61,091 bases of DNA. Source: Phallus indusiatus. Lineage: Eukaryota; Basidiomycota; Agaricomycetes; Phallales; Phallaceae. The stretch is taken from NCBI GenBank assembly GCA_027605045.1, contig JAQFWX010000158.1, positions 15,001 through 76,091 on the forward strand, read 5' to 3'. Positions 11,305-22,400 of the stretch are shown here, piece by piece. Every line of letters starts with the position of its first letter. Position 1 is the stretch's first letter. A program made the position numbers and the translations under genes. A model generated the notes under the pieces. That model was not told the origin of the DNA, did no database searches, and saw only the letters and a list, made by a program, of their open reading frames with translations.

Positions 11305-12082
11305 TCATAAAAACTGTTTGAAAGCCTCGAGGCAGACCAAAAGCTCTGTTCTATTTTCGAGAGGCCGCATCCCCAAGCTACGATGTCGAGGAAGAACAGG
11401 GACATACTTGAAAATCTGAGTTTGGGTGGCTGGGTATGTTCCCGTTTGCACAGCTGTATTCAACTCTGCGGTGACGGTAATCTTGTAGAAAATAGGGTTG
11501 GTACCGACCATGGTGATAGCAGAATGTTATGGAAGGGAGAGGGTCAAGATGTAAGGAATCTTGATGAACTTTATTATTTGCTGCATATGCGGCAATGGCT
11601 TCTGCAATCACTTAAGGCTCGGGATCCTTGTGGTTCGTTGGTCTTTCATCCCCTTTAACCAGGAGGATCACTGCTTCATCGTCATCTATGACGCAGATGT
11701 CGGTTTGTGCCAGAGACGTTACACCGCAACTAATGAGGGGAGCGTATACCGGATAAAGATAATTTCACTTCCTTTGTCATACCCAAGCTTTTCCAGAAGT
11801 CTCGCCATAAAATTATTGACCGGTGCTGCTTTCTGACCAACTTTGGGATTAGGGGCTAAATCAAGATAACACAGCAACTTCCTTGTCTCGTTGTCTGGAG
11901 CATTCGTTCGTTCGGTCTTCGATCGTCATAAAGCCGACAAGAGGAGACTGAGTTGGAGGCGGAAGTTGCGATGTACCAAAAAACTCCTCTTTGGTAAGAT
12001 CTACGACCGTAATATTGTAAGCAGTTAATTTGTTGGAAGTCCAGTCGCTCTCAGCCTTCGCGGACCTCGTCAGAGGCGCCAT
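11305..12082 (-). pseudogene. Copy A of tandem RSAKxxxDWT-family gene, frameshifted
   Basis: Starts MAPLTRSAKAESDWTSNKL and matches copy B at 12179-12917 along its whole length. This resembles a multicopy family of about 240 residues known from agaricomycete genomes, function unknown. Relative to copy B there is a four-base gain (TTCG doubled) near 11905 that truncates the frame. There is also a TAA stop near 11620 (DPEP*VIAEAI), where other members have Gln or Glu, and a one-base loss near 11525. The C-terminal block is still legible: MVGTNPIFYKITVTAEL, then RPLENRTELLVCLEAFKQFL and stop. The family's apparent core, TDVC(x)n LLVQEDK, here reads TDICVIDDDEAVILLVKGDE, so the acidic-x-Lys pair is lost. 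Confidence 0.75.
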
Positions 12083-12178
12083 CGGAGATACAGGCAGAGG
12101 AGAAGACAGCCTTTAGTTATCTGAATCTGACCTTTGAGCGAGAACCTTAATTATAATACTGACTGCCGAATAATTGTT

Positions 12179-12917
12179 TCACAAGAACCGTTTGAAGGCC
12201 TGAAGGCACGCCAAAAGCTCTACCCTGTTTTCAAGAGGCCGCATTCTCAAGCTATTGCGTCGAGGGAGAACAGGGACATATCTAAGAACTCGGGTTTGCA
12301 CGTCCGGGTACGTTCCTGTTTGCACGGCTGCGCTTAACTCTGGTGCCGATCATGGTGATCGCAGGAAACGTTATGGAAGGCAGAGATTTGAGATGAAGGT
12401 TCTCCTGACAAACTCTATTGTTCACTCCATATGCGGTGATAGCTTCCGCGATGACCTGGGGCTCAGGATTCTTCAAGCTTGTTAACTTTTTATCTTCTTA
12501 AACCAATAAGACCACTTCATTATCATCCAAGACGCAGACGTCAGTTTGTACCTGAGAGGTTTTACCGCAAATGATGAGGGGTAGTTCATGTTGAATAAAG
12601 ATAATCCGAGCTCCTTCGTCATACTCGAGTTTCTCTAAAAGTTTCGCCACAAGATTATTGACTGCTGCTTCTTTACCAGCTTTAGGATCGAGGACCAGAT
12701 CAAGATAATGCAGCAATTTCCTAGTCTCGTTGTCCGTAGCACCTGTTCGGTCTTGGATCGCCATGAAGCCGACAAGAGAAGGTTGAGATGGAGGGGGAAG
12801 TTGAGATGCACCAAAAAACTCCTCTTTGGTTTGGTCTACGACCGTAATATTGTAGGAATGTAATTCATTGGAGGTCCAGTCGTTACCAGCTTTTGCAGAT
12901 CTTATCAGATTCGCCAT
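12179..12917 (-). pseudogene. Copy B of tandem RSAKxxxDWT-family gene, nonsense-interrupted
   Basis: Starts MANLIRSAKAGNDWTSNEL and is open for 139 codons to LLDDNEVVLLV-type sequence, where TAA replaces the expected Gln codon immediately before EDKK. Reading through gives NPEPQVIAEAITAYGVNNR. A deletion of about 27 nt plus frame loss then occurs near 12345, and a C-terminal RPLENRVELLACLQAFKRFL ends at TGA 12179-12181. The upstream bases of copies A and B are also alike (GAGAAGACAG then TTAGTTATCT or TTGGTTATCT), so the duplication unit of about 835 bases included some promoter. The D-x(n)-EDK arrangement recalls the PD-(D/E)XK nuclease fold; that is inference. Confidence 0.75.
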
Positions 12918-14074
12918 CAGAAATACAAAGCAAAATGAGAAGACAGTCTTGGTTATCTAAACCCTAAACCCTTGAACGAGAACCCTTGCTGCATGGAACA
13001 AAACTAGTTACTTTTTGAGCAAACCTTAAAGTCTGAGAGGCCAGAATAAAGATGGGAAAAGCTCGACCCCCCAAAGGCCAGAATAAACATTTGGACAAAT
13101 AAGTGAAAAATCTTGGACAAACTCTCAAAATTTGATGGGCAAACCCCAAAAGCCCTGAAGAACCGGCCTCTATATGTATTCTGGACGACGCTCGGTAAGC
13201 TGTCGGACGCTTATTCCTTCCAGCAGGTTAATTCATCTAGAAGAGATTGAATTTCTTATATTACAAATAAGCGATCGGACGTTAGATGTTTACACTATCA
13301 AAAAGATATTATTAACACCATTCGTCGTTACAACTTGAAAACAGTTCATACTTTCTTGAGATATATGAAGTATACACACTTCCATCACACTTCTCTTATG
13401 GTCTCGGTGTTTGGTATCTCTCGTAACAACTCGAGTTTGCGCAAATCTGCGTCCAGCAGTCGAGTGAATAGTCGAGTGAATAAATTGAGGTCGAAGTCTC
13501 TTAGCTAACGCACATTTTCCTTACTGTTGGTTCTGGACAACATCACGTACGCGTTGAAACGGATCCGGTCATCGATCATCCGTGGCTTGACCAGATGAAC
13601 TACTTATAATGCGGCTAACGGTTTGATCCTCAGATCTGTGAACGCGTAAGCTGTGAGCGAATTACTGACGGCTGATCTAACTTTTCCCCTTCCTGGAGCT
13701 GAGAATTATGGCGACTTTGTATAACTTCACTGGTATAACAACCTGGAAGATTATCAAGCTTGGTTCAAATATCCGATGAAAGGAATTCCTGGTCATCGTG
13801 AGCGTTTGGTGCACGTAATGACGCTCCGAATGTCAGAAAAACATTGCATGCATGCTGTAAATGTTCACGAAATTTTATCAATTAAGCACAATCTCTTACG
13901 AAATAACGGAAATGGAGGAAAAGGTAACTCTCTCGCGTTTCATTCATTCACAAAAATGCACACAGAGGCCAGACACAAGTTTGAAAACCAAACAACCATA
14001 TGAGATATCACATCACAAGGAGATACATGTATGAAGCATGGTCTAAGTCAAAGATACAACATGAACACTACAGC
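12918..14074. other. Long gene-free region with degenerate repeats
   Basis: About 1.16 kb without a supportable ORF. GGCCAGAATAAA occurs twice (13039 and 13076). GTCGAGTGAATA is directly repeated at about 13460 and 13471. It may hold decayed mobile or duplicated sequence next to the pseudogene pair, but no element can be named. Confidence 0.4.
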
Positions 14075-15936
14075 TTATGCATAAAGTCGTTTAGTATACC
14101 TGGAGGGAGGGGATGAGAGGTAAATCATTACCGAACAGACAAACTCACGAATTTAGCCCATGGACACCGCCTTCTACTTGCGCGCTTGCCGTGCGCAACT
14201 CGAATCGAGTCTTACCTTCACGTGCATTCGCCTGTAGGGAGGCAATATTTTTAACGCCGACATCTTGTAATGAATGCTGGACTCCAGCATACAAATAGGG
14301 TAAAAAGGCCTGAATTGATCCTTTATCTTGGACGTCACCCGAAACGCCTTGAGCCACCTTTATGCTGGCGGATTCGGAGAAATATCGACTTGTGGCAGCG
14401 TTTTCAATGGGAGAGGGTTTTGAAGCGGAAGAAGAGGAAGCAGAAGATGAGCCGGGTTTGCCCTGCTCCATGGCCTCGATTGACCCCATTCCACGATAAG
14501 CCTTCACTCGTTTACCCTCATGATAAAAGTATTCTCCTGGAGCCTCGGAAGTGCCTGCTAACAGACCACCCATCATAACTGCACCAGCACCGAGAGCAAG
14601 AGCCTTGACAATATGTCCTACGTTGCCAATTCCCCCATCAGCAATAACCGGTACACCAAACTTGCTAGCGAATTCAGCTACGGCATATACAGCCGTTGCC
14701 TGAGGCCGACCCACCGCCATAACCTCTTGAGTTATACAGATCGAACCGCTTCCCATTCCAACTCGAAGACCATCAGCACCCGCTGCAATGAGAGACGCGG
14801 CTTGTTCACGTGTGACAACATTCCCAGCAATCACCTCCAGTCTAGGGTAAGTCTTCTTTATCCACTGCACCATTTCAATCTGATATATAGAATTTCCTTG
14901 TGATGAATCAAGAATGACGATATCTAGGCCGGCTTCAACTAGTGCTTTTAGACGGTCTCGATCTGCTGGTCTTGTACCAACAGCTGCTGCAGCGTAAAGT
15001 TGCTTACTCTCCGGCCGCTTGGACGCGAGTGGGTAATTCTGATTTTTCAATAGATCCGAACGTGCAAGTAGTGAAACTAGACGACCGGCTTTGTCTACAA
15101 TGGGTAATTTGCCTTTTTTGGAGTCACGGAGGATGGTGTTGGCCTCTAATAGAGTAATCCCTTCACGTGCAGTCACTAAGTTCGTCGTCATTAATTGAGC
15201 AAGAGGGGTTTGGGGCGATTGAAATTGAATATCTCGGCCCGTAACTATACCGAGAAGTTTGCCACCGATAACGCCGGTATCTGAAAACAAAGATTAAGTC
15301 CAAGAATCACAAAGAAATGGAAGGAATATAGTATCCTCAGTCATGTGTTTGAAGCACACTAGACGTTATTCGACAAGGCAGAATTCGAATAGAAAGTAAA
15401 AATGAGAGTGAAACATACCTGTAATGGGTATACCACAAAATCCATGCTTCGCCTTAATGTCGAGGACATCCTGAGCAATATGGTTAGGCGATAGCACAAC
15501 AGGGTCGGTAATGAATCCGTTCTCGTGACGTTTGACTGCTCGAACCATGGCTGCTTGACTATCAATGGATTGATTATGATGAATAACACCAATACCACCC
15601 AAGAGCTTGATACAGGTTTGTTGAGTTTATTTACCAGCTGAAAGAATGGATTCGACATACTGCCATGTTTATTGCCATGTCTGTCTCAGTGACGGTATCC
15701 ATGGGGGAACTCATAAGCGGCGTTTTGAGTATAACGTTGCGGGTAATACGACTTTCAAGGACGACCTCGGAAGCTGGGAAATCAATCTTTCCAGGGAGGA
15801 GGAGGAAGTCGTTATAAGTCAAGCCACCATGTACACTCGAGTTCATCAGCTCCTGCAGGGAAAGTCCATCACCCCTGGGATAAGTCTTGAGAACATCCAA
15901 CGCTTTTGAAGGATCCAGGAATGTTATTGAGGACAT
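14075..15936 (-). CDS. IMD: Inosine-5'-monophosphate dehydrogenase
   Basis: Oxidises IMP to XMP with NAD+, the committed step of guanine nucleotide synthesis in the cytosol. ATG 15936 ([20 protein letters not shown]) is the likely start; an in-frame ATG at 15978 would add 14 residues. The N-terminal part has [17 protein letters not shown] and SSPMDTVTE. Splicing gives [15 protein letters not shown], and the CBS pair follows ([28 protein letters not shown]). The catalytic loop [12 protein letters not shown] carries the active Cys, followed by [11 protein letters not shown] and [10 protein letters not shown]. The flap region carries an unusual low-complexity stretch ([16 protein letters not shown]) before TSRYFSES. 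The apparent stop after GGVHGLNS lies inside a GTGAGT donor. Splicing at 14145-14100 adds YTKRLYA and a TAA at 14077-14075, matching the SYEKRL-type end of fungal enzymes. It is divergent from MSS1, with 84 bases between starts. Confidence 0.96.
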
Positions 15937-16020
15937 TGTCTCTTTATGAAATGGCAGGTTCTTCCTCGAGGCCCCCAATACCTGCAGCTTTTTGAATAGT
16001 TTTCTGGCTCAATAGCCGCC

Positions 16021-17943
16021 GTGCCGAAATTTCGCTTACGTACGAAGCCGTTCATCCGCGTTTTTTTGCAAATGTTATTATCCTCTCATTTCAGGATAAA
16101 TAAATGCCTTCGGACTCGTAAAATCAATTACGCGACATTGACACGTTCGCAATCCGAAAATAAGACTATTTTTGCTCTATCGACGCCACCTGGGAAAGGA
16201 GGCATTGCCGTTGTACGTATATCAGGGCCTGAAGTACAATCCGTATGGCGTCGCGTTGTCAAACCTCTTTCTGCAGGTGCACTGGGAAGATGTCCCTCAT
16301 CAAGAGTCGTTCACCGTTGTTTAATTGTCGATAAAGTAACTGATGGTATCGCCGAAGAAATTTTGGATGACGGATTAGCGGTTTTCTTCAAAGGCGCGCT
16401 ACTTGTTACTCCAGTATCGTAACCTTAAACATCCACTTATACAAATCGCTTTCAACCAGCTCCGAAATCGTTTACTGCCGAAGATGTTCTGGAATTGCAC
16501 GTACACTCCTCACCCGCAATACTGCGTCGCATATTCAGGGTGTTGTCTTCTCTTCCAGGTCTTCGAGCTGCTGAGAGGGGAGAATTTACGAAAAGAGCCT
16601 ATTTGGCTGGGCGATTGAGTCTCCTACAAGCTGAAGGGTTAAGAGGCTTGATTGATGCAGAGACGGAGAGTCAACGACAAATTGCAATGCGAAGTTTTAC
16701 CGTATGTGTTGCTGAACTCCTCAGTCAGTTATCTTAACCTAGGTTCTTCTTGTTAGGGAGTGACAGACAAAAAGTTTGAAGAGCTAAGAACAATTGCAGT
16801 TAAAGCTCTAGCAATGATTGAAGCACTGATCGATTTTGGTGAGGGCGAAGATATTGAGGATGGTGTTTATGAAGCGGGTTTGTAACGTGTTCTCTTTGGA
16901 AAGCAGGTTTGCGTTTTGACCTGGTACTCTAGTGTATCAAGATGTGGACCGTCTGCGTAGCCGCATCGTGTCAGAACTGAATGATCACCGTCGCGGTGAG
17001 ATATTGCGTTCAGGAGTGAAAATAGCCATATTTGGGCCACCCAACGCGGGAAAAAGTTCATTGCTCAACTACTTAAGTACGCACTATTTCATTTAGCTTT
17101 TTTTTTCTAGCTAAACTTTCAATAGCACGTCGAGAAGCAGCGATCGTCACCGATGTACCTGGAACAACGCGTGATGTTTTGGAAACATCCCTAGATCTTA
17201 CCGGAATCCCGGTACGCTTGTTTGACACAGCTGGATTAAGAAACACAGAAGATTTGGTGGAGAAGATTGGCATTGAACGTGCTCGCAACGCGTAAGTCTC
17301 TCCCGATTGTTCAGAAGTGAAGTTTATTTCTATTCAGCGTTGCAGATGCTGATTTAACCCTCTGTGTTCTATCTCTTCCAGAATTCTTGAAGGATAGCCG
17401 CATTCCGGATGTTGTATCGCCATTAATCACGTCGGACACTTTATATCTCCTCAATAAAAGTGATCTTGTATGCCAACCTGATCTTGAATTTGATCGTTCC
17501 GTTCTGGACTTGTCTTCCAACGCCTGGATAATGAGCCTGGCCACAGGACGTGGAATGGAAGATTTCTTGTCGGGTCTCAAAAATGTTCTGACAGATAGGT
17601 CTGTTAATCTCCCTTCACCTCGTCGAAAGGGGCAAAAACCTCCATGTTTATTTATTTTAGGTACGCTTTACGGGGAGACGAGACGCCACTTGTCACGGAA
17701 AGCAGACATCGAGCTCATTTGGAAAACGTGGTCCCATATTTGGATGCATTCATGTCATTACGTATGTTCTTCCAAAATTTAACTCAAGCAAATAATGGTT
17801 AAAGAGTTATAGCTAAAAACGATGTCGTACTGGCTGCCGAAGAATTAAGATATGCAGTCAAAGAAATTGGGAAAATCACCGGGCAAATCGACGCAGAGGA
17901 TATTCTAGATGTAGTTTTTCAGCAGTTTTGCATCGGAAAATAA
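16021..17943 (+). CDS. MSS1: Mitochondrial tRNA modification GTPase (MnmE/MSS1)
   Basis: With Mto1/GidA it installs the 5-carboxymethylaminomethyl or taurinomethyl group on the wobble uridine of mitochondrial tRNAs. The N-terminus ([16 protein letters not shown]) is basic and hydrophobic, as expected of a mitochondrial presequence. The TrmE N-domain follows: [20 protein letters not shown], and after an intron [37 protein letters not shown] and [15 protein letters not shown]. The G domain has [13 protein letters not shown] (G1), PGTTRD (G2), [10 protein letters not shown] (G3) and NKSD (G4). The C-terminus ends FCIGK, the diagnostic cysteine motif that coordinates the formyl-donor chemistry. 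At least seven introns are inferred. The stop is TAA 17941-17943. Confidence 0.95.
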
Positions 17944-18033
17944 TATCAATCATTATTTGCACCCGATCTCGTTGTGATTTCGGATAGTGTCGCCACTTTC
18001 AAATTGTGACGTGACCGTTTCCTTTGCCGAATC

Positions 18034-19231
18034 ATGCTTCCGCGTCGTTTGGCTGAACGAGTCGCAGTCGCGATACCCGCTCTCTTTCTTACCGCTATCG
18101 TTTGCTACATTAAGTTTTGCCGGGAGTCAAATTCGATGGCACTTCGTTATTTAGTCGTCAACTCCAAAGTCAAACATTCCGCTACTGTGATATTCCTACA
18201 TGTATACGCAGCTTGGTGACATCTGTTCACTTTTCCCAGAGCTCACCACATATCTAGGGACTGGGAGATAGTGGAGCAGGATGGGAGCCTATTGCCAAGA
18301 TGTTACAACGAGATACAGGGCTAGGTCATATTAAATGGGTCTTGCCACATGCGTGAGTGAGGTCTCAGACTCTTAACCATTTAGAAGATGTTTGAGGGTG
18401 TTTTAATTCTGCACATGAAGTCCTACTATGCCTATAACGTTAAACTCGGGTATGCAGGTGCGTGAGGAAAAATAATCAATGGCGTCCAATAAAAGATATA
18501 TACTTAGATGCCTGCCTGGTAAGTCATAAAGAAATCCAAAAATTACTCGAAGAGGGGCTATATTCAAGCCTGCGATCTCACTTTCGCAAGGTACGATATA
18601 ACATCTTTGGGGAACTTATCAAAGGATCAAGACGAGAGAGGAATGCTTGAATCCGCACGAAAAATCAACGAGCTTATCACGAAGGAGATCGACGACGGTC
18701 TGGAGTCAACAAGGATTGTGCTTGGTGGCTTCAGCCAAGGAGGAGCGATGACTCTTCTCACAGGGCTGACCACGGAACGTAAACTTGGAGGACTGGCAGT
18801 CCTGAGTGGGTATCTTCCTTTAGCCGATAAAATGAAAGCTGTAAGTCTCGAATAAAAAGGGTCGAAAACGATTATTTAAGGCGCTGCAGATGATGTCCGC
18901 ACACGCTCGAACTATGCCTATCTTTATGGCACACGGAGATGCTGATCCTGTCGTCGCGATTAAAAATGGCCAGGATTCTGTCACGCTAATGAGAAGTAGA
19001 TTAGGTTTTAATGAAATTACAACCCAAGAGGTAAAGTCCGAAATTGGCTGTACTGTACTGTACTGTACTGCAGTCTGACAGTACACCAATCTGACACCTT
19101 TACCCCCACAGATTGCAGGTCCTGGTCTTCGATTTGAGGTATACGCAGGATTGGGGCATTCTGCGGCCCCGGAAGAGTTGGAACATATGACTGCATGGTT
19201 AAAGGCCGTAATCCCAGAGAAAATAGAGTAG
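18034..19231 (+). CDS. APT1: Acyl-protein thioesterase 1-like serine hydrolase
   Basis: Depalmitoylates S-acylated proteins, for example G-protein alpha subunits and Ras. The protein begins either at 18034, with a hydrophobic leader (AVAIPALFLTAIVCYIKF), or more likely at the internal ATG 18136 (MALRYLVVNSKVKHSATV), which matches the usual family start. Spliced exons give FLHGLGDSGAGWEPIAKM, IKWVLPHAPTMPITLNSGMQ, MPAWYDITSLGNLSKDQDE and the nucleophile elbow GGFSQGGAMTLL (Ser of GFSQGG). HGDADPVV supplies the catalytic Asp and GLGHSAAPEE the His. The stop is TAG 19229-19231. The intron near 19047 contains a short (TGTAC)n run. Length is about 240 residues, as expected. Confidence 0.92.
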
Positions 19232-19437
19232 AGAGTGTACATTATTATAACCAACATTTGGGTTTTGAGTGGAACCGTTACCGTCATGCCGGTCGGAGTT
19301 TGGATTTGGTATACATGTAACGAGCGGTTTCGTCAGGAACTGTGCAACTCTGAAAACGCTACTCGTCTAATACGCAGCCAAATTGTCTGGTTTCTTCTAT
19401 TAAAGGTTTTGTTTTTTTCTGTTTTTATAGGCTTCGA

Positions 19438-22400
19438 ATGTCTACTCTCTTATCGCCTTCGCATTCTCTTGTGGAAATCGACCATCCTTCCGACCACTCT
19501 GACGCTCCTTTAAAGTCCTTCGTCTCCTCTTCTCCAACACATCCTAATTCGCATTCAGGCAATACAAAACGTGATTCTCAACGGGCCTTACCACAATCTC
19601 CTCCAACTCGTCCTTCCGCTCCTGAGCCTGTCTCGCCGCCATCAAGTCCAGCTCGACCCGCTTCCAACGCGTCGACTTCCTCAACCAACATCTCAGAAGA
19701 TTCAGGAGAATCCGAGTCACTTTCCCCGCTCCAACCATCACCCTCCCCACCACAAAATGTACCTGATAATACCAATGGACTTCAAGAACAACAAGAACAG
19801 CCTTCCAAACTAGAAGTGGATAGAGATACATCTAGCTTCCCTCAGGGATCCGATCCAGAAGAGGATCCAGATCTGGGCTCAGGAGAAAGCGATGGAGATT
19901 GGTCTCAGGATGATCTTGAAGCAGATATTCGTCGCGTCAAAGTTCGCTCCTCTTTCCTTCCCCCTATCCACGTCTCATTTCACACATTTCAGGTATACGA
20001 ACTACTTGGGCAGAAATGGACCGACCGCGGTACTGCATTTTGTCAGGGAGAATATGATGAAGAAGCTCGAGAGGCTAGACTAATAGCACGTGCTGAGCAC
20101 AGTAGTGATATTTTATTGCAATGCATCATTCGCGCCACTGACGTTTACCAACGACAACAAGGTGATTCTCTTTACCTGTTCTCTCTCCCTCATGGTCTTG
20201 AGCTTATTTCCTCGACTATCTCGCTAACCTCTTTCTTATTTTCGATATCAGATACTTTAATCGTTTGGACCGAGCCGGATGGTAGCGATTTTGCCTTGAG
20301 TTTTCAAGATATTGACGGCTGCAGTGAAGTTTGGGAGTTCATTGCAGAGGTTCAGCGGCATTTACAGGACAAAGGTGCATTATGAACACAGCTTTTCGTC
20401 TATGGTTTATTCAATCCATGTGATGGATCATTATAGGTGAAGAAGACGGTCTGCCATCTGATGCAGGATCCTCCATGCACATGTTCGCCGCTGAATCAAT
20501 GAACTCATTTCTTCACGCCGCCAAGCTACCCAATCCTGCGCTAGGAAATATGCATGAGTGTGGACGAGTTATTAAACAAGTCTGCCGTCAGCCTCATGGA
20601 AAAGAACGGTTATGCGATTACATTATCTTAAATGTGAGTGATATAAAGTACGCACGTGTCTGTCCTGTTGTTTAAGATTTCACATTAGGACTATGTAAAG
20701 CAAGTGATTGATGTACACCATCAGGCAGAGGACCTGGAAGATATTCAGGAACTTCATGCCTGCTATTGTTGTATGCAAGCAATATGTGAGCCAGGCAACG
20801 CCACGTTGTTATGTAGAGTTTGATGGATTTTATCTAGTGCTTATAAACGAACCTGCCCTGTATGAGTATATCCTTCAAGATGCTATTTTCAGTGGTGTAC
20901 TTGGTGTATTAGAGTGTTTGTCTTTGCATGTTTTTTCTGTTTTAGAAGACGATTTCTAACTCTCTTGTCGCTACTCAGATGATCCAGAATTTCCAACACA
21001 TAAAGCATCATATCGTGAATTTTTCGAATCATCATCCCGCTTTCGGGAACCCATTCCTATCCGAGAATCTCAAATCCGAATCAAGATCCACCAGACATAT
21101 CGTTTACAGCTTTTGAAGGACTTCGTCCTAGCGCGCCTAACAGACGACGCCACCTTCAATGTGCTAAACTCTTGTATCATCTTCAATCAGATAGATATCG
21201 TGACTAGTGTGCAACAAGACGAACGGTTCCTCCGCGAATTGGTCGGCTTGTTTCTCACGGCGGAAAAAGGCGACGTGAGGGATGGCAAACGAACGGACAA
21301 GGGGAAGGCGAGAAGTGACTCGTTTTCGACAGGAACTGACGACAGAGAACTTAAACCACAAGGATCAACCTCAAGCGAAAACTCCTTACACTCGTCTGAT
21401 ATTGCCTCTCAATCGACCCCAGATTGGTTCTCCAGCTCCTCTTCCTCCATCTCCTTATCGACTCCGCCTTATTCACTAGATGATAGGCGGAAGGACACGA
21501 TTCATCTGATACAACAGCTATGTCTCTTGGGCAAGAACGTTCAACTACCAGCTCGAATGCAGTTATTCCGTACATTGGTAGACAAAGGCGTCCTCCATGC
21601 AATCCAATGGGCTTTAGGGAGACAAGAGTCACAGATACTCAGTACTGCGGGTGAAGTGCTAAGTCTGATCCTCGACCATGATGTCGGCGGAGTCCGGCAG
21701 CATGTCATGAAGCAAGTGGGAATCGCGGGGAAACCTACGATGGGCGTTAGTATGAGTGTGGCTGGACATGGAGGCATGATTGGGTCGGAAACTAAGCGGG
21801 AGACTCTTCTAGAGACTCTATGTAGATCGCTGACATCCACTCAAGAGGTGGCTTATCGAAGCCAGATGGCTGATGCACTAAAAGCTGTTTTGGATGTGCC
21901 ACAAGCGGACGCTCAGGAACCTACGAACGTAAGCTTCAGTATCGAAGATTTTGCTTTCTCAATTTCACACTTGTTAATAGATTATCGCAATGCGTGCCAT
22001 GGCCCGAGCTAAAGATGATCCAATAACGGAGCGGTTTTTGGACCATTTCTATCAAAAGTGCTCCGAAAACCTATTCAAACCTTTTGCTGAATTACCTGAA
22101 CATCATAAAATCAAAGGTACTGGAAATGAATCGTACATTAATGTGAAATTGTGGAACTTACTTAAAACTTAGAACGCGTTTTACCTATAACTCGTGACCG
22201 ATCGAACCTCTACCTGTATTTATGTGACCTGCTGACGTCGTTTGCCTTGCAACACTCTTTTCGAAGCCACTTCTTCATCATTTCTCCCAGCAATTCAATG
22301 CCGCCCATTATACCACGTGTCGCATCACTACTGCTGGCCCGCGAAAAACATCTCTGTCTGGGTAGGCCTGTATCTAGTTTTTTATGCCGGACAATGCTGA

